Below are positions 22,647 through 29,771 of a DNA stretch of 64,000 nucleotides, in pieces. This DNA comes from Streptomyces mangrovisoli. GTDB taxonomy: Bacteria; Actinomycetota; Actinomycetes; Streptomycetales; Streptomycetaceae. The stretch lies in NCBI RefSeq assembly GCF_000974985.2, contig NZ_LAVA02000090.1, forward strand, positions 153,793 to 217,792, read 5' to 3'. The position numbers were made by a program, and so were the translations under genes. Positions within the stretch are counted from its first letter, which is position 1; each line of letters starts with the position of its first letter. The notes below the pieces were generated by a model. It searched no databases. It was not told where the DNA came from and was given only the letters and a program-made list of their open reading frames with translations.

Positions 22647-22961
22647 TCAGGCCTGGGGCGGAGCGGCGAGCCAGCGGCCGTCACGGAACTCGGCGGGCAG
22701 CTCGTCCTCCCAGGGGTCGATCCCCCGGCGCTCCAGTTCGTCGAACCATCGATCCCGCTGCGACTCGGGCAGGCGCCGTCCGCACCAGGGGCAGAAGTCG
22801 ATCGTGATGCTCGACGTGCCGCCGTCATGGATGATCAGCCCGTACTCCTGGAACTGGGGGCTGAAGTCGACCAGTGCGTCCGGGCAGGCGTAGGGGTCGT
22901 CGTGCTGGTCGCAGCCGACGTTCACGTGGGTCGTCATCGCCTCGCAACAGTGATCGGTCAT
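22647..22961 (-). CDS. DUF6980-type small zinc-ribbon-like protein
   Basis: A 104-residue protein. It opens with HCCEAMTTHVN and has a conserved set of Cys/His residues (CDQHDDPYACPDALV) and FCPWCGRRLPESQRDRWFDELERRG, a zinc-ribbon-like CxxC. GLIIHDGGTSSITI is the middle strand pair. Pattern and length fit the DUF6980 family as I recall it; function unknown. The start at 22961 (MTDHCCEAM) is favoured; a longer frame to 23099 runs through promoter-like DNA. Converges on the oxidoreductase gene. Confidence 0.8.
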   Translation of the reverse strand: MTDHCCEAMTTHVNVGCDQHDDPYACPDALVDFSPQFQEYGLIIHDGGTSSITIDFCPWCGRRLPESQRDRWFDELERRGIDPWEDELPAEFRDGRWLAAPPQA

Positions 22962-23035
22962 GGCCTCGGCTTCCCGTGATCGGCGGCGTGGGCTGAAGTA
23001 GACCACGGCGGCTGGTACCCACCGCGGGCGTACTG

Positions 23036-23041
23036 TATGAT
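23036..23041 (+). promoter_or_regulatory. Possible -10 element of the tRNA-like gene
   Basis: TATGAT, one base from the TATAAT consensus, with an upstream CTG. No convincing -35 hexamer lies 17 bases before it. Transcription from about 23048 would give a leader of some 37 bases before the tRNA-like structure. Confidence 0.3.
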
Positions 23042-23084
23042 TGATCTTGAAGCCGCCGCCGGAGAAGTCCGGGGGACGGCCGAT

Positions 23085-23157
23085 GCGTTGGTGGTCCAAG
23101 GAAAGACGCCCCGCTTCCTGCGGGGAAATGCAGGTGCAAGGCCTGCCCGGCGCTCCA
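23085..23157 (+). tRNA. Atypical tRNA-Gly(TCC)-like gene with encoded CCA
   Basis: The sequence folds into a full cloverleaf. Acceptor GCGTTGG (23085-23091) pairs with CCGGCGC (23147-23153) with two G-U pairs; D-arm GTC/GAC with GG in the loop; anticodon stem CCCCG/CGGGG (23109-23113, 23121-23125) with loop CTTCCTG, anticodon TCC; T-stem GCAGG/CCTGC (23130-23134, 23142-23146); discriminator T and encoded CCA. G1-C72, C2-G71, G3-C70, U73, C35 and C36, the glycine identity elements I know from bacterial tRNA-Gly, are all present. Unusual: T-loop TGCAAGG instead of TTCRANY, T at position 37, a 3-bp D-stem. A strong terminator hairpin follows 3 bases later. Confidence 0.6.
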
Positions 23158-23160
23158 CAA

Positions 23161-23197
23161 AGAGATCCCCGCCCCGGTCACCGGGGCGGGGATCTCT
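23161..23197 (+). terminator. 17-bp perfect hairpin behind the tRNA-like gene
   Basis: Arms AGAGATCCCCGCCCCGG (23161-23177) and CCGGGGCGGGGATCTCT (23181-23197) close a 3-base loop (TCA). One of the strongest hairpins in the window; no T-tract follows, as is usual for Streptomyces terminators. It sets the 3' end of the transcript carrying the tRNA-like structure. Confidence 0.85.
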
Positions 23198-23333
23198 GCG
23201 TTCACGGCCGGCTTCGGGTCGTCGTCGCTCAGGTGCTGTGGCGACGCTTCGGTGAGGGCCGAACGATACAGCGGATAGCGTGCGGCGACCCGCGCGGAGG
23301 CCCCCGCGCCGACACGCCGGAGGTACCGCCCCC

Positions 23334-23945
23334 ATGCCGGACCCATCCCTGAGGCACCAGCTCGCCGCACGCTTCCGCGAGGTCAACGGAGACCACCCGA
23401 TGACCGACGCCGACGACGTCTACGTCGACACGCAGTGCGTCCCCCTGGAGGATCTGTGCGCACTCCACGGCCGCGACAGCGACGCGGTCCGCCGGCTGAT
23501 GCTGGGGAGGCGGCTGCCGCTCCCGGGGTATCTGCGTTCCGACGGCACCGAGATGGTGCCCGCCGACCTCTTCGCCCTCGCCGACGCGGCGGGCGGAGTG
23601 GACCGGCTCGAAGCGTGGTTCACCGCGCACTGGTCCGATCCGGCGACCGGGAGTTCCGAGTGGAGTGCGTATCTCAGCGGGCAGTACGTCTGCCTGCACT
23701 CGGTGACCCCTGCCGCCATCCAGCGCAAGGACCTTCTGACGGCCGCGATCACCGACGCGGCGAACGCACTCGACACCGGTTCGACGCGGTCGACGGAGCG
23801 GCTGCACACCCTGATCGATGAACTCGACGCGCTGGAACCGGCCTTCACTGCCTATGACCGGCTGCGGTTCGGCGGGCCCACGTCCCGGGACACCTGCGTC
23901 ACCGCGATGCGCGCCCGTTTCCCGCGCTCGCGAACCCGGTCATGA
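23334..23945 (+). CDS. DUF6058 family protein
   Basis: A 203-residue protein with the DUF6058 pattern as I know it: DDVYVDTQCVPLEDLCALHGRD, VRRLMLGRRLPLPGYLRSDGTEMVPADLFALADAAGGVDRLEAWF, and SGQYVCLHSVTPAAIQRKDLL, ending LRFGGPTSRDTCVTAMRARFP. The family is often labelled as natural-product-related because members sit near biosynthetic genes; the biochemical role is unknown. The first 50 residues look like a regulator-style helical domain. It lies 137 bases after the tRNA-like terminator and overlaps the convergent oxidoreductase by 6 bases. The ATG 23334 is preferred over upstream frames that are arginine-rich. Confidence 0.82.
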   Translation: MPDPSLRHQLAARFREVNGDHPMTDADDVYVDTQCVPLEDLCALHGRDSDAVRRLMLGRRLPLPGYLRSDGTEMVPADLFALADAAGGVDRLEAWFTAHWSDPATGSSEWSAYLSGQYVCLHSVTPAAIQRKDLLTAAITDAANALDTGSTRSTERLHTLIDELDALEPAFTAYDRLRFGGPTSRDTCVTAMRARFPRSRTRS

Positions 23946-24950
23946 CGGTGCGGGGTTCCGCACGATGGTCTTCCCGCTGTTCCGGCCGCGCAGCATGCCG
24001 AGGAACGCGTCCACGATGTGCTCGAACCCGTCGACCACCGTCTCGTCCAGAGCGAGCCGGCCGCTCTGCAGGTGCGGTACGGCGAATTCGTACAACTCGT
24101 CCTGCACGTCGAGGTAGTTGCGGACCAGGAAGCCCTCCATGCGCAGGCTCTTCTCCACGATGTCGGCGTGGTCGAAGCGGGGCACCGACCGGGTCGGGGT
24201 GTTGTACTGGCTGATCGTGCCGATCCGCACGATGCGCCCGAAGTCGCGCAACGCCCCGACCGCCGCCGCCAGTTGTTCGCCGCCGACATGGTCGACGAAG
24301 ACGTCGATGCCGCTCGGCGCGGCTTTGGCGAGGAGTTCGACGGCGGGGCCCTCGTGGTGGTCGAAGACGGCGTCGTAGCCGACCTCGCGGGTGAGCCGGT
24401 CGGCCTTCGCCTTCGTGCCCGTGCTGCCCACGAGCCGCCCCGCGCCGAGCAGGCGGGCGAACCGCCCGGTGGCGGTGCCGACCCCGCCCGCGGCCGCGGA
24501 CACGAACAGGTCCTCGCCCTCCTGGAGCCGGGCGATCCGGGTCAGGCCCACATAGGCAGTCAGCCCGGTGCCGCCGAGGACGCTCAGGTAGGCGGTCAGG
24601 GGCACCCCGTCGAAGCGGGGCAGCCGCCGGATCTCCTCCGGCGTCACCACGGCGAGGGTGCGCCAGCCTTTCCGGTGGAACACGACCTCGCCCTCGGTCA
24701 GGCGGGGCGTGCGCGAGGCGACGACCCGGCCGAGGGCACGGCCCTCCAGCGGTGCGTGCAGCGCGAACCCGCCGGGCAGGTCGTCCATCATCTCGCGGTG
24801 GTAGGGATCGACGGACCAGTAGAGGTTCTCCACCAGCGCGCTGCCCGCCTCGGGGACGCGGAGCGGCGACTCCACGAACGCGAAATCCGCTGCGGTGGGA
24901 AAGCCGTGGGGACGGGCGGTCTGGTGCACGGTGAGCGCGGTCTGCTGCAT
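23940..24950 (-). CDS. NADP-dependent oxidoreductase, PTGR/YncB type
   Basis: A 336-residue zinc-less MDR enzyme of the leukotriene-B4 dehydrogenase/curcumin-reductase branch. Signatures: VENLYWSVDPYHREMM near residue 40, the cofactor region FVSAAAGGVGTATGRFARLLGAGRLVGSTGTKAK (AAAGGVG), VDHVGGEQLAAAVGALRDFGRIV and the end FLGMLRGRNSGKTIVRN. These enzymes reduce C=C bonds of enones with NADPH. It faces the LysR regulator at 25052 and is its likely target. Confidence 0.93.
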   Translation of the reverse strand: MQQTALTVHQTARPHGFPTAADFAFVESPLRVPEAGSALVENLYWSVDPYHREMMDDLPGGFALHAPLEGRALGRVVASRTPRLTEGEVVFHRKGWRTLAVVTPEEIRRLPRFDGVPLTAYLSVLGGTGLTAYVGLTRIARLQEGEDLFVSAAAGGVGTATGRFARLLGAGRLVGSTGTKAKADRLTREVGYDAVFDHHEGPAVELLAKAAPSGIDVFVDHVGGEQLAAAVGALRDFGRIVRIGTISQYNTPTRSVPRFDHADIVEKSLRMEGFLVRNYLDVQDELYEFAVPHLQSGRLALDETVVDGFEHIVDAFLGMLRGRNSGKTIVRNPAPS

Positions 24951-25017
24951 GACCGGGACCGTAGGACGGGAATGCCGTGCCCCGGCAGTCCGTTGGGCTC
25001 ATGCGACGGCCCGTTCC

Positions 25018-25032
25018 ATGAGCAGTTCTCAT
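25018..25032. promoter_or_regulatory. LysR-type box (T-N11-A) between divergent genes
   Basis: ATGAG and CTCAT flank CAGTT, giving T25019-N11-A25031. An overlapping longer pair, CTCATG (24998-25003) and CATGAG (25017-25022), shares the same half-site. The sites sit between the oxidoreductase start (24950) and the LysR start (25052), the normal location for LysR binding. Confidence 0.6.
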
Positions 25033-25051
25033 AGTGTGAGGTGAACGCCCC

Positions 25052-25945
25052 GTGGCCCGCTCGGCCAACTCCGACCTCGCCGCGCACGAACTGCGCGTCC
25101 TGGTGGCGGTCGCGGACAGCGGCGGCTTCTCGGCCGCGGCCGCGGCCCTCGGTCTGACCCAGTCGGCGGTCTCCCACTCGGTGCGCGGCAGCGAGCGGAA
25201 GATCGGCGCGGTCCTCTTCGCGCGCGGCCGCACCGGGGCCCGCCCCACCGCGGCGGGAAGGGTGGCCGTCGCGCACGGCCGCCGCGTGCTGCGCCTCCTG
25301 GACGCGCTGACCACCGAGGCCCGCGCGGCGGCCCGGCCCGACACCGTCGAGGGCCCGCTGCGCATCGCGGCCTTCCGCAGTGCGGCCCTGCACCTGCTGC
25401 CGCCCGTCCTTCAGCGGCTGCGCGCCCGCCATCCGCGCATCGAGCCGCAGGTGCGGATCGTGCGTGAGGTCGGGCGCGGCACCGCGGGCGAAGTGGCCGA
25501 CGGGAAGGCCGACTTGGCGATCGCCACCCTGGGCGGCTCCCCGCCGCTGCCCCCGGACCTGGTCGCCGGCGCGCTCTTCGAGGAGCCGTACGCCCTGGTG
25601 CACCCGGCGGGACATCCCACCCCGCGCTCCCTGCCGTTGATCGACTGGGCCGAGAACTGCGGCTCGTACACCCGCACTTGGTGGGCCGACCAGGACTGGA
25701 TCCCGAAGGCGACCGTCGAGGCCGAGGACGACGGCGCGGTCCTGTCCCTGGTGAGCGGCGGGCACGGCATGGCGATCATGCCCGCGCTCTCCCTGACGGC
25801 GGCACCGGAGTCGGTCGACATCCGCGATCTGGGCCCGGCGCGCCCGACCCGCCGGGTCGGCTACGTGACCACCGCGGAACTCGCCGCGTCCGCGGGGGTG
25901 CGTGCGCTGGTGAGGGAGCTGCGGGGCGCGGCCGGCGCGAGCTGA
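25052..25945 (+). CDS. LysR family transcriptional regulator
   Basis: A 297-residue LysR regulator. N-terminal winged helix: ELRVLVAVADSGGFSAAAAALGLTQSAVSHSVRGSERKIGAVLFARGR, with the usual linker helix after it. The effector-binding domain begins near residue 92 (GPLRIAAFRSAALHLLPPVLQRL) and contains RIVREVGRGTAGEVADGKADLAIATLGG. In the divergent position relative to the enone-reductase-like gene it probably activates that gene in response to a small ligand and represses itself. Confidence 0.93.
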   Translation: MARSANSDLAAHELRVLVAVADSGGFSAAAAALGLTQSAVSHSVRGSERKIGAVLFARGRTGARPTAAGRVAVAHGRRVLRLLDALTTEARAAARPDTVEGPLRIAAFRSAALHLLPPVLQRLRARHPRIEPQVRIVREVGRGTAGEVADGKADLAIATLGGSPPLPPDLVAGALFEEPYALVHPAGHPTPRSLPLIDWAENCGSYTRTWWADQDWIPKATVEAEDDGAVLSLVSGGHGMAIMPALSLTAAPESVDIRDLGPARPTRRVGYVTTAELAASAGVRALVRELRGAAGAS

Positions 25946-25974
25946 GCACGTCCGCGAAAAAATCCGGGAGGCGG

Positions 25975-25998
25975 TGTCGGATCGGGACGGTCGCGTTC
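25975..25998 (+). promoter_or_regulatory. Possible ECF42-type promoter
   Basis: TGTCGG (25975-25980) and CGTTC (25994-25998), 13 bases apart, resemble the TGTCGA / CG(A/T)C promoter described for ECF42 sigma factors as I recall it. It lies about 58 bases before the first gene of the operon that encodes such a sigma factor, suggesting autoregulation. Confidence 0.4.
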
Positions 25999-26055
25999 GT
26001 AGCAGGGGTGAAGGCGCCCACCAGCGGGCTCCACCGAGACCGAGGAGACGCGATC

Positions 26056-26676
26056 ATGAAGCTGACCACCATGACCCAGGTCACCGTCGACGGTGTGATG
26101 CAGGGAAACGGTCACGCGTCGGACGAGGACCGCAGGAACGGATTCGAGCGGGGCGGATGGGCCAGGGGAAAGGGCGACCACGACACCCACGCGTTCATCA
26201 ACGAGACCTACCGGCGCGCCGACGCGTTCCTGCTCGGCCGGCGGACCTACGAGCTGTTCGCCGACTCGTGGGGGACCTTGACAGAACAGGACGTACCCGG
26301 CTGGGAACCCGTCCTGCGGGCGCTCAACGCGCGGCCCAAGTACGTGGCGTCGACCACGCTCACCGACCCCGGGTGGTCCGGCACCACCGTCCTGTCCGAC
26401 CGGCTCGCGACCGCCGTGGCGGAGCTGAAGGCCAAGCCGGGGGGCGAGGTGCAGGTGCACGGCAGTGGCACCCTGACCCGGTGGCTGCTGGAGAACGGTC
26501 TGGTCGACGAGATGACCCTGCTCGTGGTCCCCGTCGTCCTGGGCCAGGGCGCACGCCTTTTCCCGGAGACCGGCCCGGATCTCGCGCTTCAGCTGGTCGA
26601 GTCGCGAATCGATTCGAAGGGCGTGACGATCCAGGTCTACCGCCCGGCCGGACGCCCGACCTACGCGGCGGCTTGA
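26056..26676 (+). CDS. Dihydrofolate-reductase-like (RibD C-terminal domain) protein
   Basis: A 206-residue protein of the RibD_C/DHFR-like family common in actinobacteria. Features: opening KLTTMTQVTVDGVMQGNG, RADAFLLGRRTYELFADSW, KYVASTTLTDPGWSGTTVLS, VHGSGTLTRWLLENGLVDEMTLLVVPVVLGQGARLFPE, the conserved NADPH-binding and substrate-cleft stretches. True substrate unknown. Its stop is 88 bases before the YCII gene, and the ECF42 sigma factor follows, so these three form a known type of signalling/stress module in which the enzymes are the regulon targets. Confidence 0.92.
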   Translation: MKLTTMTQVTVDGVMQGNGHASDEDRRNGFERGGWARGKGDHDTHAFINETYRRADAFLLGRRTYELFADSWGTLTEQDVPGWEPVLRALNARPKYVASTTLTDPGWSGTTVLSDRLATAVAELKAKPGGEVQVHGSGTLTRWLLENGLVDEMTLLVVPVVLGQGARLFPETGPDLALQLVESRIDSKGVTIQVYRPAGRPTYAAA

Positions 26677-26764
26677 AGTCCCTGGCACAAGGACACGCAG
26701 GCACCCTCTCCCCCGGCAACGCACACCGCACCGCACCGCCCCGACACCAGGAGATGATCTCCCC

Positions 26765-27088
26765 ATGCAGTATCTGGTTTCCGTGATCGACGACAAGAGC
26801 AACCCCGGCCGCACGGACCGGCAGCCCGCCATCAGCGCGTTCAACGAGCGGCTGATCGCCGAGGGCCACTGGGTCTTCGCGGGCGGACTCGCGGACACCA
26901 CCACCGCCACGGTCGTCGACAACCGGGGCGAGCAGGCGGTCTTCAGCGACGGGCCGTTCGTGGAGTCCAAGGAGTACCTCGCGGGCGTGTGGGTGTGGGA
27001 GGCGCCCGATCTGGACGTGGCGCTCGGGCTCGCCACCGAGGCGTCGCGGGTCTGCGACCGGAAGATCGAGGTGCGGCCGTTCCTGTGA
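26765..27088 (+). CDS. YCII (DGPF) domain protein
   Basis: A 107-residue YciI-like protein. It contains the motif SDGPF that names the DGPF family, within AVFSDGPFVESKEYLAGVWVWEAPDLDVAL, and an upstream histidine/aspartate pair typical of the fold. The family is found beside ECF42 sigma factors across actinobacteria; its role may be an enzyme on small organic acids or a regulatory partner. Its stop overlaps the sigma-factor GTG by 4 bases. Confidence 0.93.
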   Translation: MQYLVSVIDDKSNPGRTDRQPAISAFNERLIAEGHWVFAGGLADTTTATVVDNRGEQAVFSDGPFVESKEYLAGVWVWEAPDLDVALGLATEASRVCDRKIEVRPFL

Positions 27089-28320
27089 GCGACGTCGAGA
27101 AGGCGATCACCCGGGTGCACCAGGAGGAGTGGGCCCGCGTGGTCGCGGCGCTGACCAGGCGTTTCGGCGATCTCGACATCGCCGAGGAGGCCGCGGCGGA
27201 GGCGTTCGCGGCCGCCGTCGAGCGGTGGCCGGGCGACGGCGTGCCACCCAATCCCGGCGCCTGGCTGACCACCACCGCGAACCGCAGGGCCATCGACCGG
27301 ATCCGGCGCGAGAGCAAGCGCGAGGACAAGCACAGGGAGGCCCGGACGGTGTACGACGACGACCCGCCGGAGCCCCTCGGCGCCATCGACGACGACCGGC
27401 TGCGGCTGATCTTCACCTGCTGTCACCCGGCGCTGGCGACGGAAGCCCGTCTGGCGCTGACGCTGCGCATGGTCGGCGGTCTGACCGTGGCCGAGATCGC
27501 CCGCGCCTTCCTGGTGACCGAGGCTGCCGTGGGACAGCGGATCACTCGCGCGAAGGCCAAGATCAAGGCGGCTCGCATCCCCTACCGCGTGCCGTCCGCC
27601 GAGGATCTCCCGGCACGCGTGTCGGGCGTTCTCGCCGTCCTCTATCTCGTCTTCAACGAGGGCTATCTGGCCACCGGCCCGGACTCCGGTCCCCTGCGGC
27701 ACGACCTGACGGCCGAGGCGATCCGGCTCACCCGCCTGATCCGCGCGCTCCTGCCGGACGACGGTGAGGTGGCCGGGCTGCTGGCGCTGATGCTCCTCAC
27801 CGAGGCCCGCCGCCCGGCCCGGGTCTCCGCGGGCGGCGAACTGGTCGCACTCGACGAGCAGGACCGCGGCTCCTGGGACGCGGCCCTGATCGCCGAGGGG
27901 CACCGGCTGGTGCGCGAGCGCCTGGCCGCTGCCGCCGCCGGGGTGGCGCCGGGTCGCTACCAGATCCTCGCCGCGATCAACGCCGTGCACACCTCCGCCC
28001 GGGACATCCGTGACACCGACTGGTCGCAGGTCCTCGCGCTCTACGACCAGCTCGTCCGTCTCGACCCCTCCCCGATCGTCGCCCTCAACCGGGCCGTGGC
28101 CGTCGCCGAGCTCGACGGCCCGGAGGTGGCCCTGGCGGCCGTCGACCGCCTCGAACCCCGGCTGGCGGGCTACCACCCCTACCACGCCACCCGCGCCGAC
28201 CTGCTGCGCCGGCTGGGCCGCAGCCAGGAGTCCCGCGCGGCGTACACCAGAGCCATCGAGCTGGCGGGCAACACCGCAGAGACCGCCTACCTGACCCGCC
28301 GCCGCGACCAGCTGGGGTAG
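27085..28320 (+). CDS. ECF42 family RNA polymerase sigma factor
   Basis: A 411-residue sigma factor of the ECF42 group. Region 2 (VHQEEWARVVAALTRRFGDLDIAEEAAAEAFAAAVERW) and region 4 (LTLRMVGGLTVAEIARAFLVTEAAVGQRITRAKAKIKA) are clear within the first 185 residues. The long C-terminal extension (about 200 residues, from PARVSGVLAVLYLVFNEGYLATG) is the DUF6596/TPR-like domain that characterises this group and replaces a membrane anti-sigma factor as the controlling element. It starts at GTG 27085, 4 bases overlapping the YCII gene, so production is coupled to it. Confidence 0.95.
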   Translation: MSDVEKAITRVHQEEWARVVAALTRRFGDLDIAEEAAAEAFAAAVERWPGDGVPPNPGAWLTTTANRRAIDRIRRESKREDKHREARTVYDDDPPEPLGAIDDDRLRLIFTCCHPALATEARLALTLRMVGGLTVAEIARAFLVTEAAVGQRITRAKAKIKAARIPYRVPSAEDLPARVSGVLAVLYLVFNEGYLATGPDSGPLRHDLTAEAIRLTRLIRALLPDDGEVAGLLALMLLTEARRPARVSAGGELVALDEQDRGSWDAALIAEGHRLVRERLAAAAAGVAPGRYQILAAINAVHTSARDIRDTDWSQVLALYDQLVRLDPSPIVALNRAVAVAELDGPEVALAAVDRLEPRLAGYHPYHATRADLLRRLGRSQESRAAYTRAIELAGNTAETAYLTRRRDQLG

Positions 28321-28457
28321 CCCCCGGGGACCAGGTGGGGCTGGGGTATGGCTTTCCCCAGGGGTGAAACGCCTGGTGGCACGATGGCTCGCGGGGACGC
28401 TCGTTGCGAGGATCGAGGGGACCGAAGCCCGCAGCGCCGTATCCGAGGGGTCCTCGT

Positions 28458-29726
28458 ATGCGCAGTTCCCGTCTCCGTCTCGTCGCCGTCTCCCTGGCCG
28501 GGATCGTCGTCTCCGGACTCGCCCTGTCGGGCGCGGTGCCGGCCTCGGCCGCGTCCGCCACGCCGGCGCCGTCCGCGTCGCAGGCTCCCGCCGACGGCCG
28601 GACGCTCACGCTGCCCGCGCCGCGGGGCCGTTACGCCACGGGCGTCTCGACGTTCCGGCTCGTCGACGACCGGCGCGCGGACCCGTGGACGCCCGGCCGG
28701 TCGTATCGCGAGCTGATGATCAGCGTCTTCCACCCGGCGGCGCACACCGGCGGCCGGCCGTTCACGCACCAGTTCCCCGCGGCGGTGGCCGCGGCGTTCG
28801 GTCCGGCGGTCGAGCAGGGCGACGATCTGCCCGCCGGTCTGGTGGACTGGTCCGAGACCAGGACGCACTCGGTGCGGGACGCCGCGACGGCGCCGGGCCG
28901 CTTCCCTGTCGTCCTGTACTCGCCCGGCGCCGGGGACCCCCGGGACTGGAACGTGTCGCTGGTCGAGGACCTCGCCTCACGCGGTTACGTGGTGATCACC
29001 GTCGACCACACCGGGGAGGCCCCGGCCACGCAGTTCCCGGACGGCCACGTGGTCGGCAACCAGCCGATGCTGGCGGCCTGGGCCCAGGCGTACCGGGACG
29101 GCACCACACCGGCGTTCTTCACGAAGCTGATGGACGCGCGCACGGCCGACACCCGACTGGTGCTGGACCGGATGGCAGGCCTGCCGCACCGGCTGACCGC
29201 CGCCATGGACCCGCACCGGATCGGCATGTTCGGGCACTCCGGCGGCGGGTTCACCGCGGCGAGCACGATGTACGGCGATCCGCGGATCACGGCCGGTATC
29301 GACATGGACGGCACCCTGGCGTACTCCTCCGAGCCCGACGGCAGCAACCTGAGCGAGGTCGCGCTGCACGGACTGGACCGGCCGTTCCTGCTGATGGGCA
29401 GCAGCTCCGCGGACGGCGGGAGCGACGTGCGCCGCGAGCCCTCCTGGGCGTCGTTCTGGCGGCACCAGCGAGGCTGGAAGGCCGACGTCACGCTCGACGA
29501 CTCCGTGCACGCGTCGTTCACCGACGCCGAGGCGCTGCTGCCGCAACTCGCCGACCGGGTCCCCGCGGCGACGCTGGCCGCCGCGGTCGGCACCGTCGAC
29601 CCGCACCGGGCCGTGTCGGCGAACCGGGCGCTGGTGTCCTCGTTCTTCGACCGGTTCCTGAAGGGCCGCGACGACCACCTGCTGGACGGTGGTCCGTCGC
29701 GGTACCCGATCAGCTTCGTGCGGTAG
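28458..29726 (+). CDS. Secreted alpha/beta hydrolase (PAF-acetylhydrolase/lipase-like)
   Basis: A 422-residue exported hydrolase. A Sec signal peptide covers residues about 1-30 (MRSSRLRLVAVSLAGIVVSG, cleavage after ASA), then a catalytic domain with the strand VVLYSPGAGDPRDW, the nucleophile elbow GMFGHSGGG (Ser in GHSGG), DMDG with the acid residue, and a late histidine in DSVHASFTD. This is the pattern of platelet-activating-factor acetylhydrolase isoform II and related secreted esterases. Single gene; the ATG 28458 follows GAGGGG. The next gene converges on it. Extracellular substrate unknown. Confidence 0.9.
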   Translation: MRSSRLRLVAVSLAGIVVSGLALSGAVPASAASATPAPSASQAPADGRTLTLPAPRGRYATGVSTFRLVDDRRADPWTPGRSYRELMISVFHPAAHTGGRPFTHQFPAAVAAAFGPAVEQGDDLPAGLVDWSETRTHSVRDAATAPGRFPVVLYSPGAGDPRDWNVSLVEDLASRGYVVITVDHTGEAPATQFPDGHVVGNQPMLAAWAQAYRDGTTPAFFTKLMDARTADTRLVLDRMAGLPHRLTAAMDPHRIGMFGHSGGGFTAASTMYGDPRITAGIDMDGTLAYSSEPDGSNLSEVALHGLDRPFLLMGSSSADGGSDVRREPSWASFWRHQRGWKADVTLDDSVHASFTDAEALLPQLADRVPAATLAAAVGTVDPHRAVSANRALVSSFFDRFLKGRDDHLLDGGPSRYPISFVR

Positions 29727-29771
29727 CCCGGTTCCCCGCGCGGGGTGGCCGGACCGGGGGCGAATCCGGCC

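Noticed and set aside
23041..23352. Protein-coding frames across the tRNA-like region
   Set aside because: They carry no domain, and the region is better explained by a cloverleaf RNA, its terminator and the upstream part of the DUF6058 gene.
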